64,000 bases of DNA, taken from Hyphomicrobium nitrativorans NL23. GTDB taxonomy: Bacteria; Pseudomonadota; Alphaproteobacteria; Rhizobiales; Hyphomicrobiaceae. Made by a program: the position numbers and the translations under genes. The DNA is taken from contig NC_022997.1 in assembly GCF_000503895.1 (NCBI RefSeq), positions 620,001 to 684,000 on the forward strand. The letters run 5' to 3'. How positions within the stretch are numbered: the first letter of the stretch is position 1; every line of letters starts with the position of its first letter. The notes under the pieces were generated by a model, which saw only the letters and a list, made by a program, of their open reading frames with translations, was not told where the DNA came from and did no database searches. Of this stretch, positions 8,222-16,714 are shown piece by piece.

Positions 8222-9892
8222 CTAAAGCCGTCCTTCGCGCGCAAGTTTTTCCGCGGTCTCGGGGTTTCCGTAAAGGAAGCCCTGCAGATACGTGGCACCG
8301 GCTTCCGTGAGAAAAGCGGCGGTTTCCCCGTCGCTCACCCATTCGGCAACCGTCTCAATCCCAAGTCCCTTCGCCATGTCGATCATCGATTTGACGATGA
8401 CGCGCCCGTGCGTGTCGTCGGGCAGGTTTTTCATGAACAGGCCGTCGATCTTCAGCATGTCGATAGGCAGCGTCTTGAGGTGGCGGAAGGACGTATAGCC
8501 GGTGCCGAAATCGTCGATGGCGATCTTGCATCCGGTGGCGTGCAAGCGATCGACGAACGTGCGCACGGTTTCGAGATCGTGGATCATGGCCGTTTCCGTG
8601 ATCTCGACGGTGAGGCGCGAAGGGAGACCGGGATCGCGCGCGGCTTCGGCGTGCAGCGTGGCCAACCAATTTCTGTCGCCCGCCGTGAGGCACGACACGT
8701 TGAGGCAGAGTTTCAGACGGGGATGGGTCTTGAGAAGCGCGAGGGCGAGTTCGAGCGCTCTCCGATCCAAGAGAGGTGCAAGGCCGAGTTCTTCCGCCTC
8801 TTCGAGGAAATCGGCCGCAGTTATCAGCGCGCCGTCGGTTTTCCTGAGGCGAAGCAAGGCCTCGTAGCCTGCGGTTTGTCCGTCGGCGGTCTTGACGATG
8901 GGCTGTAGGGCAAGAAGCAGCCGATGCTCTTCAAGCGCGGCGATGACCTCGCCGGTTACGGTTTTGTCCCGGCATTGCGGGGTGTCGTCTTTGGGATTGT
9001 GAACCGCGCATATAGAGCGTTGCGCGCGTTTGGCGCGTTCGAGTGCGGCGCGGGCGCACGCGACGCCTTCGGCGGACGTTTCTACGTGTTCGGGCAACGC
9101 GACGGCGCCAATGGCGATCGCGGCTTTGAGCGGACCGGCTGGCGTTACGATCGGACCTCTCTCCACGCGCGAAATGATGCGCTCGGCGGTTGCGGTCAAC
9201 GCCAAGCCGTCACATCTGTCGAGGACGGCGGCGAAGACGTTCGATGCATACCGCACGACGACGCCGGTTTCGCCGATTTCCGTTTTGATGAGGCGACCGA
9301 TGGCGGAAATGAATTCGTCGCCAACATCAGGACCTAAACGCGCGTTGATGGCATCGAGCCCGTTGGCGGACATCATGAAGAGGCCGCAGGACCCTCCGGC
9401 GCGTTGGGCGCGCGTTAGATAGACGCCGAGCGCTTCGAACAGGCGCGTGCGGTGGAGTCCTTCCCGCGTTTCGTCGTCGGGTACGAAGCCGAGGAGATGG
9501 CGGTCTTCGAGGAAGCGCGCGTCGACGCGCCGGAGCACGCCGGTTGCGTGGGTCGGCCTGCCGGTTGCGTCCGGCCACCAGCGGCCGGACACGTCCATCC
9601 AAACGAGACCGTCCGCGCTTTCGCCGTCGGTCTCGATCGCAATCTGGACGTGGTAGGCGATGCCGTGGGCCGCCTCTACCGATGCGCGCGCGCCGAGAAC
9701 GGAGGATCGCCAGAGGGCCTGATGCTCGGGCACGATGCGGGCGGCGAACTTTTCGCCCGTTGCGATTGCATCGGGCGCGATTACGCCGAGCACGTTTGCG
9801 GCGTTAGCCTGCCAGTCCAGTCTGTCGCTGGGGAGATCCCAGACGTAGGACGTCTCCCGCTCAGGTTCAGGCTTGGTCTCTGCGTGTGGCAA
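8222..9892 (-). CDS. cyclic-di-GMP phosphodiesterase-type EAL protein with degenerate GGDEF
   Basis: A 556-residue protein with no obvious membrane segment. Residues 15-125 look PAS-like. Residues 148-295 are GGDEF-like, but the active-site loop reads RYASNVFAAV (214-223) instead of RxGGDEF, so cyclase activity is not expected. Residues 312-550 are an EAL domain with the residues for c-di-GMP hydrolysis present: EAL at 344-346, LNVS at 397-400, EITET at 430-434, DDFGTGYTS at 460-468, KIDG at 481-484, E517 and LQGF at 537-540. The likely role is hydrolysing c-di-GMP under control of the PAS and GGDEF-like modules. Confidence 0.88.
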   Translation of the reverse strand: MPHAETKPEPERETSYVWDLPSDRLDWQANAANVLGVIAPDAIATGEKFAARIVPEHQALWRSSVLGARASVEAAHGIAYHVQIAIETDGESADGLVWMDVSGRWWPDATGRPTHATGVLRRVDARFLEDRHLLGFVPDDETREGLHRTRLFEALGVYLTRAQRAGGSCGLFMMSANGLDAINARLGPDVGDEFISAIGRLIKTEIGETGVVVRYASNVFAAVLDRCDGLALTATAERIISRVERGPIVTPAGPLKAAIAIGAVALPEHVETSAEGVACARAALERAKRAQRSICAVHNPKDDTPQCRDKTVTGEVIAALEEHRLLLALQPIVKTADGQTAGYEALLRLRKTDGALITAADFLEEAEELGLAPLLDRRALELALALLKTHPRLKLCLNVSCLTAGDRNWLATLHAEAARDPGLPSRLTVEITETAMIHDLETVRTFVDRLHATGCKIAIDDFGTGYTSFRHLKTLPIDMLKIDGLFMKNLPDDTHGRVIVKSMIDMAKGLGIETVAEWVSDGETAAFLTEAGATYLQGFLYGNPETAEKLAREGRL

Positions 9893-9904
9893 GCAAGGCG
9901 CGCT

Positions 9905-10348
9905 CTACGTGGCGGCCCCGAAACCGATGTCACGCCGCGCAACACGAATGCCGATGATGGCGCCGGCGACCACGTCGATCAGGAGCGCGAGCATGATGAA
10001 GAAGAACACCGACGTTGCCGCCTGGGGCACGACGATGAACTCGATCAAGACGGCGATGAAGACGAGCATGGACAGGCCATGGTCGACCATTGAGGCGGCC
10101 GATGTGTAGGTGGCCTTGATGATTTCGATGAAAAGAATGACGAACGTGACGAGCAGAATGAAATCGCCCCAGGTGAAGGGCCATGAGACGCCGCTGATCA
10201 TCGGGATGTTGAACATCACGGTTGCGAGGAGCGCACGCGCCGCCTCCGCACCGTCTGCCCCTTCAGAGTTCCCAATTCCAGAAAAGATGACGATGACGTT
10301 GTAGAGAAGGAAAGCGATAACGGTCAGCGGGATAGCTCTGAGCGACAT
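9905..10348 (-). CDS. small integral membrane protein of unknown function
   Basis: A 147-residue, strongly hydrophobic protein. Likely membrane spans are at about residues 6-24, 58-77 (FILLVTFVILFIEIIKATY), 87-108 (HGLSMLVFIAVLIEFIVV) and 112-135 (TSVFFFIMLALLIDVVAGAIIG). The N-terminal loop before the second span contains NSEGADGAEAARA. No catalytic motif is seen and I do not recognise the family. It starts at the ATG at 10348, preceded by AGGAGAACACC, a good Shine-Dalgarno. It ends 12 bp upstream of the EAL gene, so the two are probably co-transcribed. Confidence 0.7.
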   Translation of the reverse strand: MSLRAIPLTVIAFLLYNVIVIFSGIGNSEGADGAEAARALLATVMFNIPMISGVSWPFTWGDFILLVTFVILFIEIIKATYTSAASMVDHGLSMLVFIAVLIEFIVVPQAATSVFFFIMLALLIDVVAGAIIGIRVARRDIGFGAAT

Positions 10349-10423
10349 GGTGTTCTCCTGGTAGCCAGGACGACACCCTGGCGTCTCCTATCCTTGGAGA
10401 CATTTGTAGCGATCTCAAGGAAA

Positions 10424-10452
10424 ACGGCGGCGGCCTGTTGAGCCGCCGCCGT
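10424..10452 (-). terminator. intrinsic terminator after rpmF
   Basis: A perfect 11-bp GC-rich stem (10424-10434 with 10442-10452) with a 7-base loop. On the minus strand it is followed by TTTTCCTT. It begins four bases after the rpmF stop codon. Confidence 0.8.
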
Positions 10453-10456
10453 GAAA

Positions 10457-10642
10457 TCAGATGTCGGATTTCGCCGGGAGAATTTGCCGGCCCCTGTACT
10501 TGCCGGTCTTGAGGTCGATATGGTGGGGACGGCGGCGCTCGCCGCTCTCCTTGTCCTCGACGTAGGTCGGGGCGGTCAGCGCGTCGTGTGCGCGGCGCTG
10601 GTTCCGCTTCATGGTAGACGTTTTTTTCCTAGGAACAGCCAT
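10457..10642 (-). CDS. rpmF: 50S ribosomal protein L32
   Basis: A 61-residue basic protein starting [20 protein letters not shown], the conserved L32 N-terminus, followed by [17 protein letters not shown]. It is a structural component of the large ribosomal subunit. The length is normal for alphaproteobacterial L32, which lacks the zinc cysteines found in some other bacteria. It is a single-gene unit closed by a terminator directly downstream. The next gene upstream on the same strand, mtgA, is 191 bp away. Confidence 0.97.
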   Translation of the reverse strand: MAVPRKKTSTMKRNQRRAHDALTAPTYVEDKESGERRRPHHIDLKTGKYRGRQILPAKSDI

Positions 10643-10833
10643 AAGTTAACTCCGGTCTTCGCGGCGTCGCGAGGGGCGCCGGCGGTCGATATGCTGAGGT
10701 GATGATGGTCGGGCGTGTCAGGCTCCAGACCTAATAAGGTCGCGGCCTTATACCGGCAAAGCCGGGCTGAAGCTAGAGGCTTTTCCGCGCGAAACGCCAG
10801 TCCGGAGGGACGCGACGAGGGCCGCGGCCGGTC

Positions 10834-12309
10834 TCAAGGGCCAAACCGTAGCGTTGGGGCCCAGTCCTGGCTTTCCTGCTTCTGCGGCGGCTTCTTGGCG
10901 GCGGGCGGCTTCCGGGCCGGGGCGGTTTTGGGGGGAGTTTTGGGCTTGGCCGCAGCCGGGGGAGCCGGGGGCGGGGCCGTTACAACGCACTGGGCCACGG
11001 AGCCGAAGGCTCTGACCCGGGCCTGGATGACGCGGGCCATGCGCGACGTGCGCGGGCCGGGGTTGCTCGCAACGCGAATAGCCGGGTTCGGGAGGGCGGC
11101 GGCCAGCAGTGCGGCCTCGCGTTCGGTGAGCTTGGATGCGGGCTTGTCGAAGTGATGCCGGGCGGCGGCCTCCGCGCCGAAAACGCCGGGTCCCCACTCG
11201 GCAATGTTGAGATACACCTCAAGGATCCGCTTTTTAGGCCAGACGGCTTCCATCACGAGCGTCAACGGCAGCTCGACGACTTTGCGCAGATAGCTTTTCG
11301 CGTTCCACAGGAAGAGGTTCTTGGTGACTTGCATCGAGATGGTGCTGGCCCCGCGGGGGGAGCCGCGGCTCGCCTCTTCCAGCGCGAGGCGCATGGCCTG
11401 CATGTCGATGCCACGGTGCGCGCAGAAACGGGAATCCTCGGACACGATGACGGAGCGAGCCAGCGCCGGCGAAATCGCTTCGAATGGCACCCAGGTGCGG
11501 TCGATGGCGGTCCCGCCGAGCAGCTTCGACAGCATCAGCATGGATCCGGGCGGATTGACGAAGCGGAACAGGATGATGAGCAGCACGACCAGCGCCAGAT
11601 AGCCCGCGACGGCGTAGGCGATATAGCGAGCGCCGGTCCAGAGGTGCCGTTTCCATCGGTTTGCGGTCGATGTGGAGGGCGGATCGGCTTCGTGTCCGGC
11701 GGTTTGTGGGGCGGGTGCGGGGACGGAAAGGGACGGATTGAACCGGCGGCCCGTCGTGATCAGGTGCGTGTCGTCGCTCGACGCTTCGGAGGGGCGGAAC
11801 AGTCCCTCGACGGCGGAGGTGAACGAGGCGGAGTTGTCGTCTGCTGCGGCCGACGTGGACGCGGCCGTATCGGTGGGCGTTGTGTCGGCGGGTTTCTCGT
11901 CCTGTGCCGGGGCGTCGGTTTCCGGGGCTGCATCTACCGTAAGTCCGGCTGTGAACGGTTTCGGTTCGTCCGGCGGGGCGACGTCTGCGGGGACATCCGG
12001 TACGGCGCGCTCTTCGGCGAAAGCGCGTTCTACCGCGTCGGTGCGGGGACTTGCGGCAGGCTCGGGGGGCGACAGGTCCGGCTCTGGTTCAGCCTCAGAC
12101 TGGGGCAGGCCCGCTTCGCGGGCTTCTATCGGCGGCTGGTCCAGCGGCTCGCCGGGTGCCTGGGCTTCGGCCGCGAGAAGTGTGTCCGGCGGCGCGGCCG
12201 GGACGCCTTCAGACCGCGGGCCCTCGGGCAGCGGCCGTGCTTCCCGGAAGGTCTCTCCGGCGTCCTCAGGCGTGTCCTTCTCCGCCACGAATGCTATATC
12301 CCGCGCCAC
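10834..12309 (-). CDS. mtgA: monofunctional biosynthetic peptidoglycan transglycosylase with long acidic N-terminal extension
   Basis: A 491-residue protein. Residues 1-215 are an acidic, Pro/Ala/Glu-rich region not found in typical 230-260-residue MtgA. A membrane span at about 231-250 is followed by a family 51 glycosyltransferase domain with the catalytic Glu in VSEDSRFCAHRGID (289-302), GASTISMQ (320-327) and KKRILEVYLNIAEWGPGVFG (359-378). It polymerises lipid II glycan strands on the periplasmic face. The C-terminal 45 residues are Pro/Lys/Ala-rich. It is divergent from ispA, with 36 bp between the starts. The domain assignment is firm; the function of the extension is unknown. Confidence 0.92.
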   Translation of the reverse strand: MARDIAFVAEKDTPEDAGETFREARPLPEGPRSEGVPAAPPDTLLAAEAQAPGEPLDQPPIEAREAGLPQSEAEPEPDLSPPEPAASPRTDAVERAFAEERAVPDVPADVAPPDEPKPFTAGLTVDAAPETDAPAQDEKPADTTPTDTAASTSAAADDNSASFTSAVEGLFRPSEASSDDTHLITTGRRFNPSLSVPAPAPQTAGHEADPPSTSTANRWKRHLWTGARYIAYAVAGYLALVVLLIILFRFVNPPGSMLMLSKLLGGTAIDRTWVPFEAISPALARSVIVSEDSRFCAHRGIDMQAMRLALEEASRGSPRGASTISMQVTKNLFLWNAKSYLRKVVELPLTLVMEAVWPKKRILEVYLNIAEWGPGVFGAEAAARHHFDKPASKLTEREAALLAAALPNPAIRVASNPGPRTSRMARVIQARVRAFGSVAQCVVTAPPPAPPAAAKPKTPPKTAPARKPPAAKKPPQKQESQDWAPTLRFGP

Positions 12310-12345
12310 TCGTCGCTTCTCTCAGACAGATTAGGTACTTCGTCC

Positions 12346-13263
12346 ATGACGTTCGCGCAAAGGCTCGATCGGATCGCAGGGCTAACGGAGGCCCGCCTTA
12401 CAACGCTCGTCGGCGCGAATTCCCAGGATTCTGAGGATACGGGCCGCTCCCCTTCCCGTCTTTTCGAGGCCCTTCGTCATGCGACGCTTGGTGGTGGAAA
12501 AAGGTTCCGGCCGTTTCTTGTCGTAGAGAGTGCGGCTCTTTTCGGGCTTCCGGAGGAGGCCGCGTTGGATACGGCCGCGGCGCTCGAATGCGTGCATTGC
12601 TACTCGCTGGTTCACGACGATCTGCCCGCGATGGACAACGACACGTTGCGGCGAGGCCAGCCGACGGTGTGGAAGGCCTTCGACGAGTGGACGGCGATCC
12701 TGGCGGGCGATGCGCTGCTTACGGTTGCATTCGAAACCCTGAGCGCGCCGTCGACACATCCCAACGCGGAGGTCCGGCTGGCGTTGATTGCGGGTCTCTC
12801 GAAGGCGGCTGGCATGGACGGCATGGTCGGCGGGCAGGCGCTCGATCTCGAAGCGGAACGGCTGGCCGCGAGCCAGGAGCTAACCGTTCGCGAAATTCTG
12901 CATCTGCAAAGCTTGAAGACGGGTGCGCTCATCCGCTTCGCGTGCGAGGCGGGCGCGATGCTGGGCGAGGCGTCGCCAGACGCGCGGGCCGCGCTTGGCC
13001 GATATGGGGATGCGATCGGCCGGGCGTTCCAAATCGCGGACGATCTCTTGGATGCCGAGGGATGCGCGGAAACCGTGGGGAAGGCCGTCAGCAAGGATGC
13101 GGCGGCGGGCAAGGCGACGCTCGTCGGGCTCTTGGGGATCGAGGCGGCGCGGGCCGCGCTTGCGCAAGCGGAACAGGATGCGGTGTCCGCGCTGGAGCCG
13201 TTCGGTGTGCGCGCCGATATGCTGATCGAAGCCGCGCGCTTCGTGTCGCGCCGGGAGCATTGA
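12346..13263 (+). CDS. ispA: farnesyl diphosphate synthase (polyprenyl synthetase family)
   Basis: A 305-residue enzyme that condenses isopentenyl diphosphate with DMAPP and GPP to make farnesyl diphosphate. The first Asp-rich motif is in CYSLVHDDLPAMDNDTLRRG (about residues 86-105) and the second is FQIADDLLDAEG. GGGKRFRP (about 50-57) is also present. The frame is open far upstream, but that part lies antisense to mtgA, so the ATG at 12346 is the true start. ispG of the MEP pathway is nearby, 0.8 kb downstream on the other strand. Confidence 0.93.
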   Translation: MTFAQRLDRIAGLTEARLTTLVGANSQDSEDTGRSPSRLFEALRHATLGGGKRFRPFLVVESAALFGLPEEAALDTAAALECVHCYSLVHDDLPAMDNDTLRRGQPTVWKAFDEWTAILAGDALLTVAFETLSAPSTHPNAEVRLALIAGLSKAAGMDGMVGGQALDLEAERLAASQELTVREILHLQSLKTGALIRFACEAGAMLGEASPDARAALGRYGDAIGRAFQIADDLLDAEGCAETVGKAVSKDAAAGKATLVGLLGIEAARAALAQAEQDAVSALEPFGVRADMLIEAARFVSRREH

Positions 13264-13281
13264 GCTGGCACGAGATAAAGC

Positions 13282-13308
13282 CGCGTGGAGACTTTCGGTC
13301 TCCACGCG
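13282..13308. terminator. hairpin downstream of ispA, possible terminator
   Basis: A perfect 11-bp stem (13282-13292 with 13298-13308) with a TTTCG loop lies 19 bp after the ispA stop. No T run follows on either strand, so termination would be atypical. It separates ispA from the convergent small gene at 13373. Confidence 0.5.
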
Positions 13309-13372
13309 ACGGAAGCACCGGGCATGACGATACCGGCGCCTGAAAACGTCTCGACCTATAGCCGAGAGAAGC

Positions 13373-13576
13373 TCAAGCTTCGGTAAAGAACGGAATCTTG
13401 CGAGGAGGAAGATCCCGCATTTCGACAGGCCGCTTTTTCTTGGTCGAGCCGGCAACCGACAACACGCCAAGGCCGCCGTCGACGCCGTTGAGTTCGGTAT
13501 CCGAAAGATCCCGGCTTGGGGTGAGCTCCGCCTCGGTCTGCGGCAGAGAGTGCTTGTCCGTCTTTGTGTTGCTCAT
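13373..13576 (-). CDS. small protein with double-glycine leader-like motif (peptide A)
   Basis: A 67-residue protein with a clear Shine-Dalgarno (GGGAGGACG) upstream of the ATG at 13576. Residues 23-35 read DLSDTELNGVDGG, which fits the LSxxELxxVxGG pattern of double-glycine leader peptides cut by C39-peptidase transporters or used in RiPP precursors. The remaining 32 residues contain STKKKRPVEMRDLPPRK and have no Cys. A second gene with a related motif lies 51 bp upstream on the same strand. No processing peptidase, transporter or modification enzyme is nearby, so the function is unproven. It could also be a non-secreted small protein that shares the motif. Confidence 0.6.
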   Translation of the reverse strand: MSNTKTDKHSLPQTEAELTPSRDLSDTELNGVDGGLGVLSVAGSTKKKRPVEMRDLPPRKIPFFTEA

Positions 13577-13627
13577 CGTCGTCCTCCCGATTGTCTTTGG
13601 ATGCCGTGTTGGCGCGGCGGATCGGTG

Positions 13628-13828
13628 TCAGTGAATGGCGGCCGTCTTCGCGGTCGAGGCGGTGAAGCAGGCATCCTGGATGGCACCTCTGGTCAATGCT
13701 GCCGTCGCCGAGCCGCCATGGACGCGCGCCAGATCCGTGTCGGGCAGATCGTCGGCGTCGATGGGGCTCGGCGCGTCGGCGGCATTTTCAACGGTCGCCG
13801 CAGCATTCGGACGTTTCTCTTTTGTCAT
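13628..13828 (-). CDS. small protein with double-glycine leader-like motif (peptide B)
   Basis: A 66-residue protein. The ATG at 13828 has an upstream GCGAGGAAA Shine-Dalgarno at good spacing. The motif DLPDTDLARVHGG ends at about residue 39 and parallels peptide A position by position (DLxDT-[ED]-L-x2-V-x-GG). The part after GG is 27 residues, Ala/Thr-rich, with one Cys (GAIQDACFTAST). The N-terminal part is Ala/Asp/Pro-rich and acidic. Peptides A and B differ almost completely outside the motif, as expected for conserved leaders with variable cores. Co-transcription with peptide A is likely from the 51-bp spacing. Confidence 0.58.
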   Translation of the reverse strand: MTKEKRPNAAATVENAADAPSPIDADDLPDTDLARVHGGSATAALTRGAIQDACFTASTAKTAAIH

Positions 13829-14024
13829 ATGACATTTCCTCGCACGCGAGATCAGACGATGCGCATGTCGAATGCGCACACAGGTTCGATGGGTGCAGGA
13901 TGTCAGATATGGGGGAGCATGTTATGCGTGGAGTCCGAAAAGGTTTTCCTCCCATCCAGGAAAGCGCGGCATGCTCGAAAATGAATCGGTATGCAGGGTT
14001 TCGTTAGGCGCGTTCCGTCGCGGC

Positions 14025-15332
14025 CTAAACAGCTTCGCGCTTTGAACCGACGCCAAAGCGGCGCTCGATATAATCCTCGACGAGCGTTTTGAAATCGGCG
14101 GCGATGTTGGGCCCGCGCAGGGTCATCGCCTTTTTGCCGTCGATGAAGACGGGAGCGGCCGGCCTCTCGCCGGTTCCGGGAAGAGAGATGCCGATGTCGG
14201 CGTGCTTGCTCTCGCCTGGGCCGTTGACGATGCAGCCCATCACCGCGAACGTCAGCGTCTCGACGCCGGGATAGCGCGTCTTCCACTCCGGCATCCGGTC
14301 GCGGATCATGGTCTCTACGTCGCGCGCGAGTTCCTGGAAGACGGTGGATGTGGTGCGGCCGCAGCCCGGGCAGGCCGCCACCACCGGTACGAACGAGCGG
14401 AAGCCCATCGTCTGCAGGATTTCCTGGCCAACCTTGACTTCGAGCGTGCGGTCGCCGCCGGGTTCAGGTGTCAGCGAAATGCGGATCGTATCGCCGATGC
14501 CGTCCTGCAGCAGCACGCCGAGGGCCGCGGTGGAGGCGACGATGCCCTTCGAGCCCATGCCCGCTTCCGTGAGGCCCAAGTGGAGCGCGTAGCGGCAGCG
14601 GCGGGCGAGGATGCGATAGACGGCGATCAAGTCCTGCACCGCCGAGACCTTGGCGGAGAGGATGATCCTGTCGGCGCCCATGCCGAGTTTCTCGGCCTGC
14701 TCGGCAGAGATCAGCGCGGACTGCACAATGGCTTCGTGCATGACCTCGCGCGCGTCCTTCGGGTTCGGAAGCGCGGCGTTCTCGTCCATCAGACGCGTCA
14801 GGAGATCCTGATCGAGCGAGCCCCAGTTCACACCGATGCGCACGGGCTTGTCGTGCTTCAGTGCGATCTCGATGATGTCGGCGAACTGGCGGTCTTTCTT
14901 GTCCTTGAAGCCGACGTTGCCCGGGTTGATGCGATATTTGTCGAGAGCTTCCGCGCAGGCGGGATTTTCGGCGAGGAGCTTGTGGCCGATGTAATGGAAG
15001 TCGCCGACGAGGGGGACGGTCACGCCGCGCTTCAGGAGCTGCTCGCGGATATGCGGTACGGCTTTGGCCGCCTCGTCGCGGTCGACGGTGATGCGGACCA
15101 ACTCGCTGCCGGTGCGTGCGAGGGCGGCGACCTGTGCAACCGTACTCGCGATATCGGCGGTGTCGGTGTTGGTCATGGATTGCACGACGACGGGCGCCGC
15201 GCCGCCGACGAGCACGCCCGCAACGTTCACCGCAATGGAGCGGCGGCGGGGAGACCTGTCAGGATCGCGATTCTGGGTCATAGATTCGATGTCGGGGCTC
15301 GATATTGACTGGAGCGGCACCGGCTTAGACAT
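14025..15332 (-). CDS. ispG: 4-hydroxy-3-methylbut-2-en-1-yl diphosphate synthase (flavodoxin)
   Basis: About 435 residues. IspG converts 2-C-methyl-D-erythritol 2,4-cyclodiphosphate to HMBPP in the MEP isoprenoid pathway, using a [4Fe-4S] cluster. The motif [14 protein letters not shown] near the N-terminus, the CPGCGRTT cysteines near residue 325 and [20 protein letters not shown] near residue 373 supply the cluster ligands. The start is uncertain. An in-frame GTG lies at 15350, ATG at 15332 and ATG at 15281, none with a strong Shine-Dalgarno; the 15281 start gives 418 residues, closest to family length. Confidence 0.93.
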   Translation of the reverse strand: MSKPVPLQSISSPDIESMTQNRDPDRSPRRRSIAVNVAGVLVGGAAPVVVQSMTNTDTADIASTVAQVAALARTGSELVRITVDRDEAAKAVPHIREQLLKRGVTVPLVGDFHYIGHKLLAENPACAEALDKYRINPGNVGFKDKKDRQFADIIEIALKHDKPVRIGVNWGSLDQDLLTRLMDENAALPNPKDAREVMHEAIVQSALISAEQAEKLGMGADRIILSAKVSAVQDLIAVYRILARRCRYALHLGLTEAGMGSKGIVASTAALGVLLQDGIGDTIRISLTPEPGGDRTLEVKVGQEILQTMGFRSFVPVVAACPGCGRTTSTVFQELARDVETMIRDRMPEWKTRYPGVETLTFAVMGCIVNGPGESKHADIGISLPGTGERPAAPVFIDGKKAMTLRGPNIAADFKTLVEDYIERRFGVGSKREAV

Positions 15333-15408
15333 AAACGAGGTTTGTGTCACCAGCCAGCCGCCCGTGGCAGGTGTGGTGCGACACGGCGGTTCAGACAGGA
15401 TGTTTTCG

Positions 15409-15915
15409 ATGAGCCGACCCGACTATCGGATCGCGCCTGCGCGCTCGGAGCGCGATGTCGAGGACGTGCGCGCGCTCTTTCAAGCCTACGCCGCGTGGCT
15501 GGGCCTGGATCTCATGTACCAGGGTTTCGCAGACGAACTGGCGGGATTGCCCGGCAAATATGCGCCACCTGGGGGCGCTCTGCTGCTTGCCCGCAGCGAT
15601 GAGGGCGTTCCGGCCGGGTGTGTCGGGCTGCGACCGCTCGACCGGCAAGGGTGCTGCGAGATGAAGCGGCTTTACGTAGCGCCGGAGGCACGGGGGCATG
15701 GTGTGGGCCGGGTGCTGGCGCATGCCGTCATCGCCGAAGCGACGCGGATCGGGTATCGGGAGATCATGCTCGACAGCCTGCCGAAGCTCGAACAGGCAAC
15801 CGCGATGTACCGGCGGATGGGCTTTCGCCCGATCGCGCCTTACTATGACACGCCCGTCGTCGCGACGCTCTTTTTCAGCAAGCGGCTCGGGGTTGAGGGG
15901 GCGAGCGAGGGCTGA
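15409..15915 (+). CDS. GNAT family N-acetyltransferase
   Basis: A 168-residue protein. The acetyl-CoA binding core is [20 protein letters not shown] (about residues 84-103), with the R/QxxGxG/A pattern in RGHGVG. Later [11 protein letters not shown]-like sequence and [14 protein letters not shown] are typical of the GNAT C-terminal half. The ATG at 15409 is preferred because AGGA lies 8 bases upstream; an in-frame ATG lies at 15400. The upstream open frame is antisense to ispG. It is convergent with znuB, with four bases between the stops. The acceptor substrate is unknown. Confidence 0.85.
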   Translation: MSRPDYRIAPARSERDVEDVRALFQAYAAWLGLDLMYQGFADELAGLPGKYAPPGGALLLARSDEGVPAGCVGLRPLDRQGCCEMKRLYVAPEARGHGVGRVLAHAVIAEATRIGYREIMLDSLPKLEQATAMYRRMGFRPIAPYYDTPVVATLFFSKRLGVEGASEG

Positions 15916-15919
15916 CCGC

Positions 15920-16714
15920 TTACGTTCGCCTCGCGAGCGCGGCGCTCCCGACGGACACCCCGGCGATGGCTGCCATCACAAGCACGATTGCGGGGCCTGC
16001 CGGAACGTCGACCGTAAGCGAGCCCCAAAGGCCCAAGACGACGCTTGCTACGCCGACAACGGCGGCCAGGATCGCCATGCGCTCCGGTGTGGATGCAAGA
16101 GGGCGGGCTGCGACGGCGGGCACGATGAGGAACGCGATCACGAGCAGGGCGCCCACGATCTTGATGGCGATGGCGATGGTGAGCGAGAGCAGAACGATGA
16201 AGACCGCTTTCACCATATCGCGATTGACGCCTTCCGCCGAGGCCAACTCTTCGTGCACGGCGAGGCGGAGCAGGGGCTGCCAGAGCCACGCGAGGATGGC
16301 GAGCACCAGCACGCCCCCGCCGTAAATCCAATAGAGGTCGGTGACGGTGACGGCGAGGATGTCGCCGAACAGGAAGCCCATGAGGTCGGCCGCGCCGCTC
16401 GTGAGGCTCAATGTCAGGATTACGCCGAGCGCGAGCGCGCCGTGGTGCATGAGGCCCAGGATTGCGTCGAGCGGCACGATCTTCTGGCGAGACAGACCGA
16501 TGAGCAGAGCGGCCATGACCAGCGTGGCAAAGATCACGGGCGCGGTGATGTCGATGCCGAGGAACAGACCGAGCGCGATGCCGATGAGGCTGGCTTGGGC
16601 GATGGTCTCGCCGAAGTAGGCCATGCGGTTCCAGATCACGAGCGAGCCGAGCGGGGCCGCCACGACGGCGAGCGCGACGGCGGCCGCGATTGCGCGCAGG
16701 AGAAACGGCTCCAT
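15920..16714 (-). CDS. znuB: zinc ABC transporter permease
   Basis: A 264-residue membrane protein of the ABC-3 permease family, with about eight hydrophobic spans, starting MEPFLLRAIAAAVALAVVAA. The family segment RMAYFGETIAQASLIGIALG (about residues 30-49) and MVKAVFIVLLSLTIAIAIKIVGALLVIAFL-type C-terminal spans fit ZnuB. It forms the channel of the high-affinity zinc importer with ZnuC. Its start codon overlaps the znuC stop (TGATG), so translation is coupled. A periplasmic ZnuA gene is not in the window. Confidence 0.93.
   Translation of the reverse strand: MEPFLLRAIAAAVALAVVAAPLGSLVIWNRMAYFGETIAQASLIGIALGLFLGIDITAPVIFATLVMAALLIGLSRQKIVPLDAILGLMHHGALALGVILTLSLTSGAADLMGFLFGDILAVTVTDLYWIYGGGVLVLAILAWLWQPLLRLAVHEELASAEGVNRDMVKAVFIVLLSLTIAIAIKIVGALLVIAFLIVPAVAARPLASTPERMAILAAVVGVASVVLGLWGSLTVDVPAGPAIVLVMAAIAGVSVGSAALARRT

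Noticed and set aside
10758-10784. Weak stem AAAGCC/GGCTTT with T run after mtgA
   Set aside because: The stem is only six base pairs with a 15-base loop, too weak to call a terminator.
11152-12345. Long open frame extending ispA upstream by about 400 codons
   Set aside because: The stretch is antisense to mtgA and has no polyprenyl synthetase similarity; the ATG at 12346 is the natural start.
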